A model generated the notes under the pieces. That model searched no databases and was not told where the DNA came from. It was given only the letters and a program-made list of their open reading frames with translations. Shown here piece by piece: positions 49,919 to 59,400 of a stretch of DNA of 64,000 bases; the stretch's first letter is position 1; each line of letters starts with the position of its first letter. Source of the DNA: RUG100 sp050953405 (lineage in GTDB: Bacteria > Bacillota > Clostridia > Peptostreptococcales > Anaerovoracaceae); assembly GCA_050953405.1 (NCBI GenBank), contig JBMNMP010000001.1, positions 372,001-436,000 on the forward strand, read 5' to 3'. The translations under genes and the position numbers were made by a program.

Positions 49919-52852
49919 TTGGAAAACGAAAATAAGAAAACCACCAGGAAGAAAATCGGTTTTGGTCGAAGGGGAGTAATATTAACGATCATCATTGTGG
50001 TGATAGTGTTTTTTGCATTGATTAATTTCTTTACGGACTGGATGTGGTTCAAGGAACTTGGATACGTCAGCGTGTTCTTCACCAAGCTGTTCACTCAGCT
50101 GAAGATCGGCATACCGGTATTCATAGTAATAACACTGGTGACCTATATCTACTTCAAGTTCCTGAAGAGGAGTTATTACAGAAAGATCATTTCCACATCT
50201 CCTGACCATGGAAAGGCGATCAACTATTCCAGCTGGGCGCTGGCGGCGCTCTTTGGCCTGATTGTAACTTACATGGCGGTCAGCAGATTGTGGTTCAATC
50301 TGCTGGAGCTGACTAATGCGACGGATTTCAACATCAAAGACGGATTATTCCACAACGATGTTGGATTCTATGTGTTCAAGCTGGATTTTCTCAGCAAGAC
50401 GACCAATATGATCATCGGACTCACGGTGGTCCTGCTGATAATGACGGTCATCTACTATGCAGTGCTCCTGAGCCTGCACAAGCCTGAGGATTTCGACCGC
50501 GTGGACACCGAAACCAGCGGGGCCGATTTCGGTGACCGGGATGCTTTCGAGCAGGCGGAATTCGAACGTCAGAGACAGCGCTTCAGCGGCAGCGGCGGTG
50601 CTGCAAACAATCCGTTTGCAGACCTGTTCGAGCGGCTGAACATTAATTTCAACGCGGGTCAGAGACCTTCGTGGCAGGCGTCGTCAGGGAAGGGCGTTTC
50701 CAATGTAAAGCGTCTGTTCACTATAGGAAGGACTCAGATCATTATAGTGGGCTCCATATTCTTTGCGGCGGTGGCTGCGCACTTTTTCCTGGCGCAGTAC
50801 AATCTGCTTTACAATCACACGGGCGTGGTTTACGGTGCCGGATACACCGACATCAAGATCACGCTGTGGATATACAGGATAATAACTGTGCTCGCACTGG
50901 CCGGCGTGGCGGCAACCATATACAGCGTTCTCAGGAAAAAGATCAAACCGCTGGTTGCTATTCCGCTGCTGATGATAGCTGTAGGTATCGTCGGCGGCAT
51001 CACCGGTGCCATCGTACAGAACTTTGTGGTATCCCCGGACGAGATCAACAAAGAGACAAAGTACCTGGAGAGAAACATCAAGTCTACTCAGTACGCTTAT
51101 AACCTGCAGAACGTTTCCGTCAAATCCTTCAAGGCGGACAATAATCTATCCGCACAGGATATCGAGGACAATGAACCTACCATATCCAACATCAGGATCA
51201 ACGACTACAAACCGGCGAAGACGTTCTACAACCAGACACAGGCCATCAGGCAGTACTACAACTTCAACGACGTTGACGTAGACCGCTACATGGTCAACGG
51301 CAAGTACACCCAGACATTCCTCTCTGCCAGAGAGCTGGACGAAAACAGGATTTCCAGCACCTGGCTGAATACGCATCTGAAATATACCCATGGATACGGG
51401 CTCACCATGTCGCAGGTAAACAAGATCACTGCCAGCGGGCAGCCGGACATGATAGTCAGCGACGTACCTCCGGTATCGGAGATCAAGGAAACTGAAATCA
51501 CGAGGCTGGAGATATACTTTGGTGAATCGACCAATGACTATATCATGGTAGATGCCGATGAGGATGAATTCGACTATCCGGACGGCGATGCCAACAAGTA
51601 CAATCAGTATGAGGGTTCCGCAGGCATCAGGATGTCGCCTCTGGCGCGTTTCATGTTTGCCGTCCGCGAGCGCAGTCTCAAGCTGCTGGTATCCTCAAAT
51701 ATCAACAGAGACTCCAAGATCGTGATCAACAGGAACATAGAGGAAAGAGTACACAAGATCATGCCGTATCTGGAATACGACCAGGATCCGTACATGTGCA
51801 CCGTCAACGGCAAACTCTACTGGATCGTCGATGCTTATACCCACAGCAGCAGGTTCCCGTATTCCGAGCCCTACGACACTGAAAATGTGGCCGAGGCAGG
51901 AACCAACTACGTACGAAATTCAGTCAAGGTCGTTATCGACGCTTACAACGGCGACACCACCTACTATATCGTGGATGACACCGATCCCGTGGCGCAGACC
52001 ATGAAGAAGATATATCCGGCACTGTTCAAGGATTATTCGCAGATGCCGGCTGGTATCCGCAAGCACATCAGATATCCGAATACCATGTTCGACATCCAGG
52101 CGCGCGTTTACAGGAGATATCACATGAACGACGTCAAGGTGTTCTATCAGAACGAAGATTACTGGGATATTTCCAAGGAAATCTACGGCACCGACGAAGT
52201 CGATATGGAGCCTAACTATTACATCCTCAACCTGCCGGGCGAAAAGCAGGAAGAGTTCGTGAACTCCATACCTTACACGCCGAAGGACAAGAAGAACATG
52301 ACAGGTCTGCTGGTGGCCAGGAACGACGGTGACAATTACGGCAAGCTGGTACTCTACAAGCTGCCGAAGAACAGGGTCATTTACGGCCCCATGCAGATCG
52401 AAGCCCAGATAGACCAGAGCACCGAGATCTCCAAGGAATTCTCGCTGTGGTCGCAGGCCGGATCTACATACAGCCGGGGCAATATGTTCGTTATCCCGAT
52501 AGATGATTCCATACTCTATGTGGAACCGGTATATCTGGAAGCCAAGAACTCGTCGATACCGGAAGTAAAGAGGGTCATTGTGGCTTATGGCGATCAGATC
52601 GCCTATGAACCGACGCTGGCTGAGGCACTCAACTCCCTGTTCGGTGAGGGCGCAGGCACCAAGTTTGAAAATGATGCCGACAAGAAGAACAGCAACGACA
52701 AGGAAAAGACAAAGGAACCGTCACAGGCCGAACTGATACAGGATGCTCAGGATGCTTATGATGATGCCACACAGGCACAGAAGAACGGCGACTGGGCCGA
52801 GTACGGCAAGAAGATGGATGAGCTTGAAAATATCCTCAACCAATTACAGTAG
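49919..52852 (+). CDS. UPF0182 family membrane protein
   Basis: 977 residues from the TTG at 49919 (GGAGGAAA 8 bases upstream). Seven or so membrane helices occupy the first 360 residues (for example VILTIIIVVIVFFALINFF and IIIVGSIFFAAVAAHFFLAQ), with FTDWMWFKELGYVSVF characteristic of UPF0182. A large extracytoplasmic domain (about 370-940) includes RFMFAVRERSLKLL, KLYWIVDAYTHSSRFPYSE and a Gln/Ala-rich C-terminal helix. The function is not established. A glutamine synthetase gene follows 17 bases downstream, and the zinc-ribbon protein precedes it. Confidence 0.9.
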   Translation: MENENKKTTRKKIGFGRRGVILTIIIVVIVFFALINFFTDWMWFKELGYVSVFFTKLFTQLKIGIPVFIVITLVTYIYFKFLKRSYYRKIISTSPDHGKAINYSSWALAALFGLIVTYMAVSRLWFNLLELTNATDFNIKDGLFHNDVGFYVFKLDFLSKTTNMIIGLTVVLLIMTVIYYAVLLSLHKPEDFDRVDTETSGADFGDRDAFEQAEFERQRQRFSGSGGAANNPFADLFERLNINFNAGQRPSWQASSGKGVSNVKRLFTIGRTQIIIVGSIFFAAVAAHFFLAQYNLLYNHTGVVYGAGYTDIKITLWIYRIITVLALAGVAATIYSVLRKKIKPLVAIPLLMIAVGIVGGITGAIVQNFVVSPDEINKETKYLERNIKSTQYAYNLQNVSVKSFKADNNLSAQDIEDNEPTISNIRINDYKPAKTFYNQTQAIRQYYNFNDVDVDRYMVNGKYTQTFLSARELDENRISSTWLNTHLKYTHGYGLTMSQVNKITASGQPDMIVSDVPPVSEIKETEITRLEIYFGESTNDYIMVDADEDEFDYPDGDANKYNQYEGSAGIRMSPLARFMFAVRERSLKLLVSSNINRDSKIVINRNIEERVHKIMPYLEYDQDPYMCTVNGKLYWIVDAYTHSSRFPYSEPYDTENVAEAGTNYVRNSVKVVIDAYNGDTTYYIVDDTDPVAQTMKKIYPALFKDYSQMPAGIRKHIRYPNTMFDIQARVYRRYHMNDVKVFYQNEDYWDISKEIYGTDEVDMEPNYYILNLPGEKQEEFVNSIPYTPKDKKNMTGLLVARNDGDNYGKLVLYKLPKNRVIYGPMQIEAQIDQSTEISKEFSLWSQAGSTYSRGNMFVIPIDDSILYVEPVYLEAKNSSIPEVKRVIVAYGDQIAYEPTLAEALNSLFGEGAGTKFENDADKKNSNDKEKTKEPSQAELIQDAQDAYDDATQAQKNGDWAEYGKKMDELENILNQLQ

Positions 52853-52869
52853 GAAGGAAGTAGATAAAT

Positions 52870-54786
52870 TTGCTTGATTACGATATCAATAGAATGCTAT
52901 ACACCATACCACCGCAGGATCACGACAGGGAAAAGATAACGGAAACGCTGATGAAGCATCCGGAAGTGAAGTTCGTTTCCTTCGTGGGCATCGACATCGG
53001 CGGTCACGATACGGATGAGAAGATCCCGGTAAGCGTCTTTCTTGACGATATGGACAAGATGCTGGAGCACGGAGTGCAGACGGACGGATCATCGGTCGTG
53101 CTGCCGAAGATCGCGAACCTCAACAACGCCAAAGTGGATATCATCCCTGACCTGACGGTCAACTGGTACGTCGATCATAACCTGAAGCACATCGATCTGG
53201 AGACGGGTCTCCCTGTGGGAACGCTGCGCATACCTTCGTTCCTGCTGCACAACGACTGGGTCGAAGTTGGATCGCGCGTCATCCTGCGCGACAGCATCAA
53301 CGCCTTCAAAGCTGAGCTGATGAGGCTGCTGGAGGAGAATCCGTATGTATTCGAGAACCTACCGCTGGACGGTGTCGAGGACATAGATGAACTGATACTG
53401 ACCAGTGCGACAGAGCTGGAGTTCTGGGTGAAGACTCCTGACGATCAGTCGGAAAGAGACCAGCTGTTCACGGCTCAGGAGCTGAAGGAACAGTACTGGA
53501 AGCGGACCATTGGTCCGGTGAGGACGGCTCTGGAAAAGACCATGATGATCCTCGACCAGTATGGCTTTGATATGGAGATGGGCCACAAGGAAGTCGGCGG
53601 CGTCAAGGCGCGCCTTGGAAACTCGGGACACTACGATCACATCATGGAGCAGCTGGAGATAGACTGGAAATACTCCACGGCTATGCAGGCGGCAGATAAT
53701 GAGAACCAGGTCAAGTACGTGGTCCGCGATGTCTATCGTCTCTACGGGCTGGATGTTACCTTTATGGCCAAGCCGATGCCGGGCATTGCCGGCAGCGGTG
53801 AACACACTCATCTGGGCGTTGCCGCCAGACTCAAGAACGGCAAGACAGTCAACCTGTTCAGCCCCGGGAACATGGGCAGCGATTTCCTCAGCCCTGTAGG
53901 CTTTGGTGCTCTCATGGGCCTCCTGAAAAACTACGATGTGGTAAGCCCGTTCGTATCGTCTACTAACGATGCGTTCAACAGGCTGAAACCGGGATACGAA
54001 GCTCCTGTATGTGTGGTTACTTCGCTGGGCCATTCGGTCAGCAGTCCCTCAAGGAACAGGACCGTACTGGTAGGCCTTGTCAGGGATCAGAAGAACCCCA
54101 TGGCGACCAGGTTCGAGCTGAGATCACCGAATCCCAAGAGCAATACCTACCTGGTGATTGCAGCTTCTTATATGGCTATGCTCGACGGTATCCGCGCGGC
54201 TCTCGAGGCCGGGAAGAGCAGCAGCGAACTCGAAAAGTCGATTTCCAAAGAAGCCGGAGAGGAAGACTTTTATCTGGAGAAAGACCGGGTATATCGCAGT
54301 GAACGCGATGTATTCGATGAATATACACCCGAGGAACGCGACAGACTGTTCGGACGTGTGCCGCGCACCGTGTGGGAAAACATCTGCGCTTTCGATGAGC
54401 AGCGGAAAAAGCTGAAGATATTCGAAGTGCACGATGTGATGAATAAAACATCGCTGGACTCCTATCGTGAGGCTACGGTCGCCCAGTGGAAGATGGAACT
54501 CCACAACAGGATCATCCCCAGCACCATGAATCTGATCCGCAAGACGGTCAAGATCCATGATGAAAGTGACTGCGTGGATTACGATGTAGCTTACTGGTCG
54601 AAGATCGCCAAGCTGCGCAACGAGCTGGGGAGGGACACTCTTTCAGAGCAGTGCCTTCTGACACAGATCAACCGCGCGCTGGATGCGGGCGATTACGACA
54701 CCGCCAGCAAAAAGCAGGTAGAAGCACAGAAGAAGGTAGATGAGCTGACCGAGCTGTACACCATATACAAGAAAAATTTATTTTAG
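52870..54786 (+). CDS. Long-form glutamine synthetase family protein
   Basis: 638 residues from the TTG at 52870 (AGGAAGGAAG site). It has GS catalytic-domain landmarks: SATELEFWVKT (metal Glu), MEMGHKEVGGVKARLG, AGSGEHTHLGVAARL, GYEAPVCVVTSLG, SRNRTVLVGLV and TRFELRSPNPKSNTYL. A C-terminal extension of about 190 residues is absent from the 477-residue GlnA in this window. Such long clostridial forms are annotated as glutamine synthetase, but substrate use is not proven for this subgroup. The ATP-site NRSS/RxP motif reads SRNRTVLVG, so an alternative gamma-glutamyl ligase activity is possible. Confidence 0.8.
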   Translation: MLDYDINRMLYTIPPQDHDREKITETLMKHPEVKFVSFVGIDIGGHDTDEKIPVSVFLDDMDKMLEHGVQTDGSSVVLPKIANLNNAKVDIIPDLTVNWYVDHNLKHIDLETGLPVGTLRIPSFLLHNDWVEVGSRVILRDSINAFKAELMRLLEENPYVFENLPLDGVEDIDELILTSATELEFWVKTPDDQSERDQLFTAQELKEQYWKRTIGPVRTALEKTMMILDQYGFDMEMGHKEVGGVKARLGNSGHYDHIMEQLEIDWKYSTAMQAADNENQVKYVVRDVYRLYGLDVTFMAKPMPGIAGSGEHTHLGVAARLKNGKTVNLFSPGNMGSDFLSPVGFGALMGLLKNYDVVSPFVSSTNDAFNRLKPGYEAPVCVVTSLGHSVSSPSRNRTVLVGLVRDQKNPMATRFELRSPNPKSNTYLVIAASYMAMLDGIRAALEAGKSSSELEKSISKEAGEEDFYLEKDRVYRSERDVFDEYTPEERDRLFGRVPRTVWENICAFDEQRKKLKIFEVHDVMNKTSLDSYREATVAQWKMELHNRIIPSTMNLIRKTVKIHDESDCVDYDVAYWSKIAKLRNELGRDTLSEQCLLTQINRALDAGDYDTASKKQVEAQKKVDELTELYTIYKKNLF

Positions 54787-54799
54787 GAGATGAAATCAC

Positions 54800-56083
54800 A
54801 TGTTAGACATTAAGAGAATCAGAGAGGACTTTGATGGCATCAAGAAAGCCGTGGAGTCGCGCGGAAAAGGCGACTTCGGCATCGACAATGTGCTGGAACT
54901 GGACAAGAAGAGAAGGGAACTGCTCAGTGTGGTAGAAGCCAAAAAGAACGAGCAGAACAAAACTTCCAAGCAGATCCCCAGGCTGAAAAAAGAGGGCAGG
55001 GATGCCAGTGAAGTCATGGCGGCGATGAAGACGCTGTCCAGGGAGATCAAGGATATGGACGCCGAGGTGGCTGAGGTCGAGGAAGATCTGCACAACGCAC
55101 TCCTCAATGTGCCGAATACACCGCACGGCGATGTGCCGATCGGACTGGACGACAGCGACAACGTAGAGCTGCGAAAGGTGGGCACGCCTACTGAATTCTC
55201 TTTTGACCCCAAAGCGCACTGGGATATAGGCGAAAATCTGGATATCCTGGATTTTGAACGCGCGGGAAAGATCTCCGGCACGCGTTTCACTATCTACAAG
55301 GGTATGGGCGCAAGACTGGAAAGATCGGTCATCAGCTTTATGCTCGATTTGCACACGGAGAAGCATGGATTCACAGAGATCCTGCCGCCGTTCATGGTCA
55401 ACCGCGATGCGATGATCGGAACCGGCCAGCTGCCAAAGTTCGAAGAAGACATGTACAACGTGCCGGCCAACGACTTCTTCCTCATTCCGACTGCGGAAGT
55501 ACCGGTCACCAACATGCTGGACAAGGAAATAATCCCCGCGGAAGAACTTCCGATATACTATACAGCTTACACGCCATGCTTCAGAAAGGAAGCCGGATCG
55601 GCCGGACGCGATACCAGAGGCCTGATCAGACAGCATCAGTTCCAGAAAGTTGAGATGGTCAAGTTCGTGCACCCGGACACTTCTTACGATGAGCTGGAGA
55701 GCCTGATTTCAGCGGCGGAGGACGTATTGAAGATACTGGAGATACCATATAGAGTTGTAAACCTCTCAACGGGCGATCTGGGATTTTCTTCAGCGAAGAC
55801 CTGTGATATAGAGGTCTGGATGCCCAGTTACGGCAGATATGTGGAGATTTCTTCATGCAGCAACTTTGAAGACTATCAGGCCAGACGCGGAAACATCAGG
55901 TTCAGAGACGGCAAAGAAAAGCCCAGATTCGTACACACACTGAACGGCAGCGGCCTGGCGGTCGGCAGGACCGTTGCTGCCATCCTGGAGAATTACCAGC
56001 AGGAAGACGGATCGGTCAGGATCCCGGAAGCTCTCCAAAAGTACATGGGCTGCGACAAGATCGAAAAAAGAATAGGCTACTGA
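54800..56083 (+). CDS. serS: Seryl-tRNA synthetase
   Basis: 427 residues. The N-terminal two-helix coiled-coil arm (about 28-100) binds tRNA-Ser. Class II motifs are present: motif 2 PCFRKEAGSAGRDTRGLIR followed by QHQFQKVEMVKF, and motif 3 LNGSGLAVGRTVAAILENYQ. It has an AGGAG site 13 bases after the previous stop. No T-box precedes it, so it relies on the upstream promoter. A terminator follows at 56112. Confidence 0.97.
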   Translation: MLDIKRIREDFDGIKKAVESRGKGDFGIDNVLELDKKRRELLSVVEAKKNEQNKTSKQIPRLKKEGRDASEVMAAMKTLSREIKDMDAEVAEVEEDLHNALLNVPNTPHGDVPIGLDDSDNVELRKVGTPTEFSFDPKAHWDIGENLDILDFERAGKISGTRFTIYKGMGARLERSVISFMLDLHTEKHGFTEILPPFMVNRDAMIGTGQLPKFEEDMYNVPANDFFLIPTAEVPVTNMLDKEIIPAEELPIYYTAYTPCFRKEAGSAGRDTRGLIRQHQFQKVEMVKFVHPDTSYDELESLISAAEDVLKILEIPYRVVNLSTGDLGFSSAKTCDIEVWMPSYGRYVEISSCSNFEDYQARRGNIRFRDGKEKPRFVHTLNGSGLAVGRTVAAILENYQQEDGSVRIPEALQKYMGCDKIEKRIGY

Positions 56084-56111
56084 TAATATAAAAACAATAT
56101 CAAACGGCATC

Positions 56112-56143
56112 AAAGCCCGGTTTCCCAGGAGACCGGGCTTTTC
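56112..56143 (+). terminator. Intrinsic terminator of serS
   Basis: AAGCCCGGT / ACCGGGCTT stem with a loop of about 10 bases, flanked by A and T tracts. Confidence 0.85.
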
Positions 56144-56199
56144 AGAGCGCATAAATACCGCTGCCAAACGTTTGACACAAATAATCAGAATATTTTGTC

Positions 56200-56228
56200 T
56201 TTACACTTCCAAATCTTTGCGTTAAACT
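56200..56228 (+). promoter_or_regulatory. Predicted promoter of the riboswitch-adhesin transcript
   Basis: TTTACA, 17-base spacer, TAAACT. The transcript would begin near 56235, directly at the riboswitch. Confidence 0.55.
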
Positions 56229-56235
56229 GTACATA

Positions 56236-56360
56236 AGAAACGAAAGGGCAAAACGGCCGTGAGACCGCGACGCAAAGCCAAGGCTTTGAGATCCCTTTAC
56301 CGGGGGTCAGGCGGATGTACTGCTACTGCATCCGATTCAGACAGCCGGTTACCTATGAAA
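56236..56360 (+). ncRNA. Cyclic-di-GMP-I (GEMM) riboswitch
   Basis: The conserved core is readable: GAAAGGGCAAAAC, a CGG/CCG hairpin with a GNRA-like loop, CGACGCAAAGCC, and closing CAGCCGGUUACC. Two hairpins lie between the halves (GAUCCC/GGGGUC and CGGAUG/CAUCCG), one more than in the usual compact form. It lies in the leader of a giant adhesin gene, a common target of this class in Clostridia. About 85 bases separate it from the start codon; I see no clear terminator in between, so translation control is possible. Confidence 0.82.
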
Positions 56361-56445
56361 CCGTAAGTTATTTTTATGCTACTATAATTGATTGGTGGAT
56401 TCTCTTTGCTTTCCACCTTCAATTAAGTGAAGAGGAGGAATTGTA

Positions 56446-59400
56446 ATGAGAAGAGGTCTTTTAAGACGAGCCAAATCTTGGCTTGCCTGGGTCCTTGCAA
56501 TCACAGTCGTTCTGACATTCACCCCAAGTCTGGCATTTGCAGAAGACAGCAGTCCTGACAGCAAGTTAACGACCAGCAAGACAGCTGAATGGGTGGATAA
56601 AGATTCGAAAATAGCCAAGATCCAGTTAACAGTAAACGCAGCCAATACACAAGTAACACAAAATCTATCGACCAGGATCGTGCTGGTAGTCGATAGATCA
56701 GGCAGTATGGACTACTATGTCAGGGGCACGCGTGAAACCAGGATGGAGATGCTGAAAAAAGCAGCCAGCGACTTTGTCGATGATACTCTGGTTCAGGATA
56801 ACGGCGATGTGCAGGTCGCGTTGGTTTCCTACAACAAAAATGTATCTACAGACATGGGCTTCAGCAGCAGCAAGTCTGCGCTGAAGAGCAGCATCAATAG
56901 TTGGCGTGCCAGTGGTTCCACGAACATACAGGCGGGCATACATCAGGCCAGAGGACTGCTTGACAGTGTACAGGCCGATAACGAATATATGATCGTGCTC
57001 ACTGACGGATTGCCTAATTACAGCTACTACGCAGAGGATTATCGCGCGGCTAATGCCGAAGATGCCAGCTATAACGTCAAAACCGATGTCTATCCCGATA
57101 TAACTACCCAGTTCGATTATTACAGCTATGATTCAGATCATTGGTTAACCGATATTAGTGATGAAAGCAACGCTGTATCCGAGGCACTGATGGCAAAGCG
57201 TGATGACAAGACGCGCATGTTCAGCATTGGTTTCGGACTCGATGATGATCAGACCGCGTTCATGCAGTCACTTGCAAGCAGTGACAGCGATGCGTTCCTG
57301 ACTGCTGACAATCTCAGCATCGTATTCGACTCCATACACAGTCAGATCGTGGACGCCGGATCACAGGGTGTCATTCATGATGAAATGGGCGGAGAGTCCA
57401 CAGTCACCTATGAGTACAAGGTCGATCCGATACAGAACGACAGCAAGTACCCGATAACTGCAAATTATGAAGGCAGCGAGCAGGGGGTCACCACCAATGC
57501 CAGCTACGATGCGGCCAACGGAGAGATGATCTGGAACATCAGCAGCAGCGACCAGGGCAAGATCAAGGCCGGGAAATACACCTTGACTTACTATGTAAAG
57601 ATCGATGTGAACAAAGGCCTGCCCTCCGTCATCAAGACCAATGGCGATGCAGATATCACTTACATCGATCCGTCCGGCAACACAAAGACAGTAGACTTTG
57701 GCAGTCCTGAACTGACGATGAACAACTACACCGTAGAATACTATTATGATGGTGTACAGGATGCACAAAAGACAAAGCAGATCGCGGCGGTAGCCGGACA
57801 GAAGATCTCGAGCTATCCGGATGAAGCGATAGAGGATTACGAGCTGGACAGAGTCGACTGGAACAATGATCAGGGAGCATATCTCGAAGTCGGCAGCGAC
57901 AACTCACAGAACATAATAAAGGTATACTACAAGTGCATGAATAAGAACGTCTCCTACAAATATGAGGGGACGGTACCTTCCGGAGCAGGGGCAGTACCCG
58001 CGGCAAAGGACTACCGCATAGGCAGTACCGTGAATGTAGAGCCCAGGCCTGCAGCAATCGCGGGATACACCTTCGAGGGATGGACAGCGCCGGCAGGAGT
58101 GACCGTAGAAAACGGCGCTTTCAAGATGCCCGGCAAAGATGTACAGTTCACCGGCAGATGGACAGCAAATGACAATACCGGATACAAGGTAGAGCACTAC
58201 AAAGTGGATGCTGACGGCGGTGCCACACTGGCAAAGACAGACGAACTGACGGGCACGACAGACACAGAAGTAGAGGCGCAGCCGACGACGTTTGACGGCT
58301 ATACCTACCAGCCGGGATATGACAACGGGAATAACAAGGAGATAAAGACGGGAACGGTAGCCGGAGACGGCAGGCTGGTCCTCAAACTCTACTATACAGC
58401 GAATGAAGACACGGCATACAAAGTAGAGCACTACAAACAGAACCTGAACGACAGCGGCTACACGCTGGCGGATACAGAAAACCTCACAGGCACCACGGAC
58501 ACCGAAGCGACAGCGACGCCGAAGACCTATGAAGGCTTCACGTTCAACAAGGACGCTGCAGGCACAAAGCTTTCCGGCAACATCGCGGGAGACGGCAGCC
58601 TGGTCCTCAAGGTTTACTACGACAGGAACAGCTACGATGTCAGCTATGACTACGGACCGGCTCCGGGCGGAGCATCTCCGCTGCCGTCAAAGACGACACA
58701 GAAGTATGGAGCTGCGTTAGAAGTAGAACCTGCAGCCGTGGCACCCGGATACACATTCAGCGGCTGGAGCACAGAAGATGCAGCCGTTGAGAACAGCAAG
58801 TTCACGATGCCGGCTAATGATGTAGTCTTCACGGGATCGTTCACAGCTAATGGCGATACTCCTTACAAAGTAGAGCACTACAAGCAGAACCTGGACGGAA
58901 CATATCCGACCAGCAGCGAGCTGACAGCGGATGACATTGAGACCTTGACAGGCACTACAGACACTACCGCAAATGCAGTAGTCAGGAACATCGAAGGGTT
59001 CACCCATGATCCGAATGCAGCAGGCACAAAGCTTTCCGGCAACATCGCGGGAGACGGCAGCCTGGTACTCAAAGTGTTCTACAAGAGGAACATCAAAGAT
59101 GTAAGCTATCAGTATGAAGGCAGCGTACCTGCGGGAGCTTCGGCTCTTCCCGGCAAGGCAAGCTACAAATACGGGGAAGAAGTAAATGTAGCCGCTGAGG
59201 CGACAGCGCCCGGATATACATTCAGCGGCTGGAGCACAGAGGATGCCGCCATCGAGAACGGCAAGTTCACGATGCCGGACAACAACGTCATCGTAAAAGG
59301 AGCCTTCACAGCCAAGGGCGACACGCCTTACAAGGTAGAGTACTACTGGCAGAACATCAAGGATGATGACTACACTCTGCATGAAACAGCAAAGCTGACG

